DNA from: Planctomycetota bacterium
GTDB taxonomy: Bacteria; Planctomycetota; PLA2; JAEUHO01
Assembly: GCA_026647295.1 (NCBI GenBank)
Contig: JAPKHB010000071.1
Location: forward strand, 1 to 13,116
Reading direction: 5' to 3'
DNA length: 13,116 nt
This document shows positions 8,146 to 13,116 of this stretch, piece after piece. The position numbers were made by a program, and so were the translations under genes. The notes below the pieces were generated by a model. It was not told where the DNA came from and made no database searches. It was given only the letters and a program-made list of their open reading frames with translations. Each line of letters begins with the position of its first letter. Within the stretch, counting starts at the first letter, position 1.

Positions 8146-8970
8146 ATGGACCTGCGCAGCCGACTCGAGTTCCTGCTCCGGGCCGGGCCCCCGGGCGCCG
8201 CGTCGGGAGAGGTGCACCGGCGGGCGCGGGCCGTGATGCTGGCCGATCCCCGCGGGGTGGCCCAGCCGGACTTCCGGCTGGAGCGGCCGGCGCCGCTCGA
8301 GTTCCTGGCACAGGTCTACGACGGCCTGTGCTTCGAGGGCGCCCTCACGGCCGCGCTGGCCGGGTTCCTCGACGCCCCCGTCGAGTTCCGGGTGTCGCCC
8401 CGGCTCACGGGCCGCCCCCTGGCCCTGGAGAAGGTCGGGGTCCGTTCGCTGCGCCGGGCCCGCGTCAGCTACTCGTCCGCCTACCTCGCCCCGGGGGTCT
8501 ACCCCGAGCCCGAAGGAACCTGGCTGTGTGGGCACCTGTGCCGGGACCGCCTGGCCATGGTCCAGCGGCTGACCGAACAGGTGCTGCTCTGGCTCGCGGT
8601 CTGGTGCTGCCCGGAGGTCGAGGCCGGGCTCGAGCGTCTCGGCTCCATCCTCTTCGGGCACGTCGCGGGGGCCGCGCCCCTGCCCCCGCTCGGCGTGCGG
8701 CTCGAGGCGGTCCACGGAATCGCTCCGGGGGACCGGGTCGCCTTCGAGGTGGAGGGGGTGCCCTACCAGGGGGTCGTCGAGCGGGTGGGCCGGCGGGCCA
8801 CCGTCCGGGTCGCCGACCCCGACCCCGACCTCGACCCTGGCGCCTGGGCGGGGGCCGATGGCCGGCCCGCGTCGAGGGCCCACGTCCCGCTCGGCCTGTT
8901 GCGCCGCCTGGCGTCGGGACCGGCGGGCGAGGCCCCGGACCCCCCTCCCCAGGCCGGCGAATCGTGGTGA
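8146..8970 (+). CDS. Uncharacterised protein coupled to the HNH-RuvB gene; possible degenerate SprT-like protein with C-terminal beta-barrel
   Basis: 274 residues, starting two bases after the fusion gene's stop with a strong ribosome binding site, so the two products are probably made together. I do not recognise it with confidence. Residues about 50-175 (LEFLAQVYDGLCFEGAL, then VSYSSAYLAPGVYPEPEGTWLC, then RLTEQVLLWLAVW and LFGH at 169-172) follow the order of SprT-like metallopeptidases. However, the place expected to hold HExxH reads TEQVL (143-147), so peptidase activity is not expected if the comparison holds. Residues about 194-255, with GDRVAFEVEGVPYQGVVERV, RATVRV and HVPLGLLRRL, look like a small SH3/Tudor-like barrel. 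No signal peptide or membrane segment is convincing. It may be a DNA-binding partner of the HNH-RuvB protein (inference). The SprT link is tentative. Confidence 0.8.
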   Translation: MDLRSRLEFLLRAGPPGAASGEVHRRARAVMLADPRGVAQPDFRLERPAPLEFLAQVYDGLCFEGALTAALAGFLDAPVEFRVSPRLTGRPLALEKVGVRSLRRARVSYSSAYLAPGVYPEPEGTWLCGHLCRDRLAMVQRLTEQVLLWLAVWCCPEVEAGLERLGSILFGHVAGAAPLPPLGVRLEAVHGIAPGDRVAFEVEGVPYQGVVERVGRRATVRVADPDPDLDPGAWAGADGRPASRAHVPLGLLRRLASGPAGEAPDPPPQAGESW

Positions 8971-9003
8971 AATCCCGACATTCCCCCGCTCGGATGCCGG
9001 CCC

Positions 9004-9294
9004 ATGCGTGACGCCGCCCCGCCGCCCGCCGCCCCCCGAGTCCGGCTCTCGCTGCATTGCGTCGAGCGCTGCCGCGAGCGCGGCATCCCGCGCCGCATCA
9101 TCGTCCAGGTGCTGCACCATCCCTTCGCCCGGGGGGACGCCGACGCCGAGGGCCGCCGCTGGGCCGTGGCGCCTGCGCTGTGCGGGGCGCCGCGCACCTG
9201 GCGCTGGGTCAAGGTGATCTACGAGCGGCCGCGCCCCGACCTGCGGCGCCTCGTCACGGCCTACTCCCTGGAGCGCCGGCCGCCGGGCGCCTGA
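9004..9294 (+). CDS. DUF4258-domain protein
   Basis: 96 residues. It has the DUF4258 pattern: LSLHCVERCRERGIPRRIIVQVL at about 15-37, with H18, E21, R22 and the RGI turn at 26-28, a variable middle, then WVKVIYE (68-74) and LVTAYSL (83-89) as the closing strands. This small alpha/beta domain is of unknown function and resembles toxin-type folds such as BrnT and RelE, but catalysis is not shown. It follows the previous gene by 33 bases with only a weak ribosome binding site and is the last gene of the operon. No antitoxin-like gene lies beside it. An ATG at 8994 opens only a five-codon frame. The start at 9004 could be slightly off. Confidence 0.75.
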   Translation: MRDAAPPPAAPRVRLSLHCVERCRERGIPRRIIVQVLHHPFARGDADAEGRRWAVAPALCGAPRTWRWVKVIYERPRPDLRRLVTAYSLERRPPGA

Positions 9295-9304
9295 CCCCGC
9301 GCCC

Positions 9305-9322
9305 GCGCCCGCTCACGGGCGC
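9305..9322. terminator. Possible bidirectional terminator hairpin between convergent genes
   Basis: GCGCCCG (9305-9311) pairs perfectly with CGGGCGC (9316-9322) around the loop CTCA, which holds the stop codon of the minus-strand polyphosphate kinase gene. It lies ten bases past the DUF4258 stop. There is no T-tract on either side, so it would be a weak intrinsic terminator at best. Confidence 0.3.
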
Positions 9323-10191
9323 TCGGCCTCGAGGCGCTGGCGCATCGCGGCGAAGGTCGCCGCGACCGTCGGATCGACCGTGGGATAGGCGGGCGCGAGG
9401 CCCTCGAGGGCCGCCACGACGATCGCCGCCACCGTCCGGCGCGCATAGGCCTTGTCGTCGGCGGGGATCGCGTACCAGGGCGCGTGCGGGCACGAGGTGG
9501 CCCGCAGTGCCGCCTCGTACGCGGCGTGGAATGCGTCCCAGCGGTCGCGGGCGTCCAGGTCGCCGGGATTGAACTTCCAGTGCTTCTCGGGCTCGTCGAG
9601 GCGCGAGAGGAACCGCCGGCGCTGTTCTGCCCGCGACACGTGGAGCCAGAACTTCAGGATCGCCGTCCCGTTGCGGGCCAGGTGCAGTTCGTGGTCGCGG
9701 ATCGACGCGTAGCGCTCTTCCCAAAGGCGCGAGGCCTCGGGGCGCACGGGGAGGCGCTGCGCGTCCAGCAATTCCGGAAAGACCCGCACCACCAGGACCT
9801 CCTCATAGTAGGAACGGTTGAAGACGCCGATCCGGCCGCGGGACGGGAGGCGGCGGGCGCTGCGCCAGAGCCAGTCGTGATCCAGGTCCTCCGGCGTCGG
9901 GCGCTTGAAGTCGGTGACCTCCAGGCCCGCCGGATTCACGCCCTGGAACACGTGGCGGATCGCCCCGTCCTTGCCCGCCGCGTCCATGGCCTGGAAGACC
10001 ACCAGGAGCGCCCAGCGGTCCTGGGCGAACATGGCGTGCTGCAGCCGCCCCATGCGCTCCCGCAGCGCGTCGAGTTCCTCCTTGAGCGCCGCCTTGCGCG
10101 GCGCGTCCGCCGGCGGCTGGGCCAGGGCCGCGGCGATCTCGAAGGCGCCGTCGAAGGGAACGAGGTAGGGGCTGGGGGGGGCCGAGAACAT
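9313..10191 (-). CDS. ppk2: PPK2-family polyphosphate kinase (polyphosphate:nucleotide phosphotransferase)
   Basis: 292 residues, the usual length of a single-domain PPK2. It transfers phosphate between polyphosphate and nucleotides in the cytoplasm. Walker A is QAMDAAGKDGAI at 67-78 with K74, followed by the PPK2 block FKRPTPEDLDHDWLWR (95-110) and the Walker B/lid start IGVFNRSYYEEVLVVRV (121-137). The conserved FWLHVS (181-186) and WKFNPGD (205-211) are present. The start ATG 10191 is fixed by a strong ribosome binding site. It is closest to the PPK2-related group often used for making or using (d)NDP/(d)NMP; which substrate it prefers cannot be read from the sequence. It converges with the DUF4258 gene and diverges from metH. 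Confidence 0.93.
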   Translation of the reverse strand: MFSAPPSPYLVPFDGAFEIAAALAQPPADAPRKAALKEELDALRERMGRLQHAMFAQDRWALLVVFQAMDAAGKDGAIRHVFQGVNPAGLEVTDFKRPTPEDLDHDWLWRSARRLPSRGRIGVFNRSYYEEVLVVRVFPELLDAQRLPVRPEASRLWEERYASIRDHELHLARNGTAILKFWLHVSRAEQRRRFLSRLDEPEKHWKFNPGDLDARDRWDAFHAAYEAALRATSCPHAPWYAIPADDKAYARRTVAAIVVAALEGLAPAYPTVDPTVAATFAAMRQRLEAERP

Positions 10192-10307
10192 GGCCTCCTT
10201 CTACCGCGACCGCCCGGCGCGCGCGTGCAGCCCCGGGCGCGCGGGGGCCATGACACAAGCCGCGCGTGCACCACAAAGACGGTGCCCCGAGGGACCCCCG
10301 GCCCACA
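10192..10307. other. Divergent intergenic region between ppk2 and metH
   Basis: 116 bases. Besides the ppk2 ribosome binding site it shows a small hairpin with arms GCACC (10268-10272) and GGTGC (10281-10285). I see no cobalamin or SAM riboswitch; the region is too short for a full cobalamin riboswitch in front of metH. No clear sigma-70 promoter is visible. Confidence 0.5.
10194..10202 (-). promoter_or_regulatory. Ribosome binding site of ppk2
   Basis: On the minus strand AGAAGGAGG ends two bases before the ATG at 10191. The anti-SD match is very good, though the spacing to the ATG is short; it supports the chosen start. Confidence 0.7.

Positions 10308-13116
<2,809 letters not shown>

Noticed and set aside
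10192..10307. Cobalamin, SAM or SAH riboswitch ahead of metH
   Set aside because: Only 116 bases are available and no conserved riboswitch core is recognisable.

Overview
The window is very GC-rich coding DNA from a bacterium, roughly 70-75% by eye, with genes packed close together. An ECF sigma factor of the Planctomycetes/Acidobacteria type lies directly upstream of a GTG-started Ser/Thr kinase whose N-terminal extension is typical of those phyla. Together with a parvulin-like lipoprotein, this points to Planctomycetota, or less likely Acidobacteriota or Myxococcota. The lineage is an inference; there is no rRNA or other marker here.

Left arm (1-4705, all minus strand): an EVE-like/HNH putative modification-dependent endonuclease (3635-4705) is followed downstream by a parvulin-type peptidyl-prolyl isomerase lipoprotein (3065-3547), an ECF sigma factor (2451-3047) and a Ser/Thr kinase fused to a STAND-type AAA ATPase (1-2417, cut by the window edge). 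The last three are spaced by 17 and 33 bases and look like one transcription unit for envelope or signal-dependent gene control.

Centre (4706-9294): a 417-base intergenic region full of palindromes separates the HNH endonuclease from a divergent plus-strand operon. It holds a 20-bp perfect palindrome within a dispersed repeat, an exact match to the core of the mycobacterial DosR box, and three adjacent hairpins. The operon begins with a 1006-residue fusion of a DUF222-like helical region, an HNH nuclease domain and a complete RuvB-like AAA+ helicase motor. It continues with a translationally coupled 274-residue protein, possibly a SprT-like fold without the catalytic HExxH, and ends with a 96-residue DUF4258 protein. 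This nuclease-motor locus, head to head with a putative restriction gene, is the part most likely to be an undescribed DNA-processing or defence system. A perfect 30-bp repeat occurs in inverted orientation in the intergenic region and inside the fusion gene, so it brackets the promoter, N-terminal and HNH part of the gene.

Right arm (9313-13116): a PPK2-family polyphosphate kinase (minus) converges on the operon with an 18-base gap. It diverges from metH, cobalamin-dependent methionine synthase, which runs off the right edge after its B12-binding domain. These two are ordinary metabolic genes and mark the end of the accessory locus.
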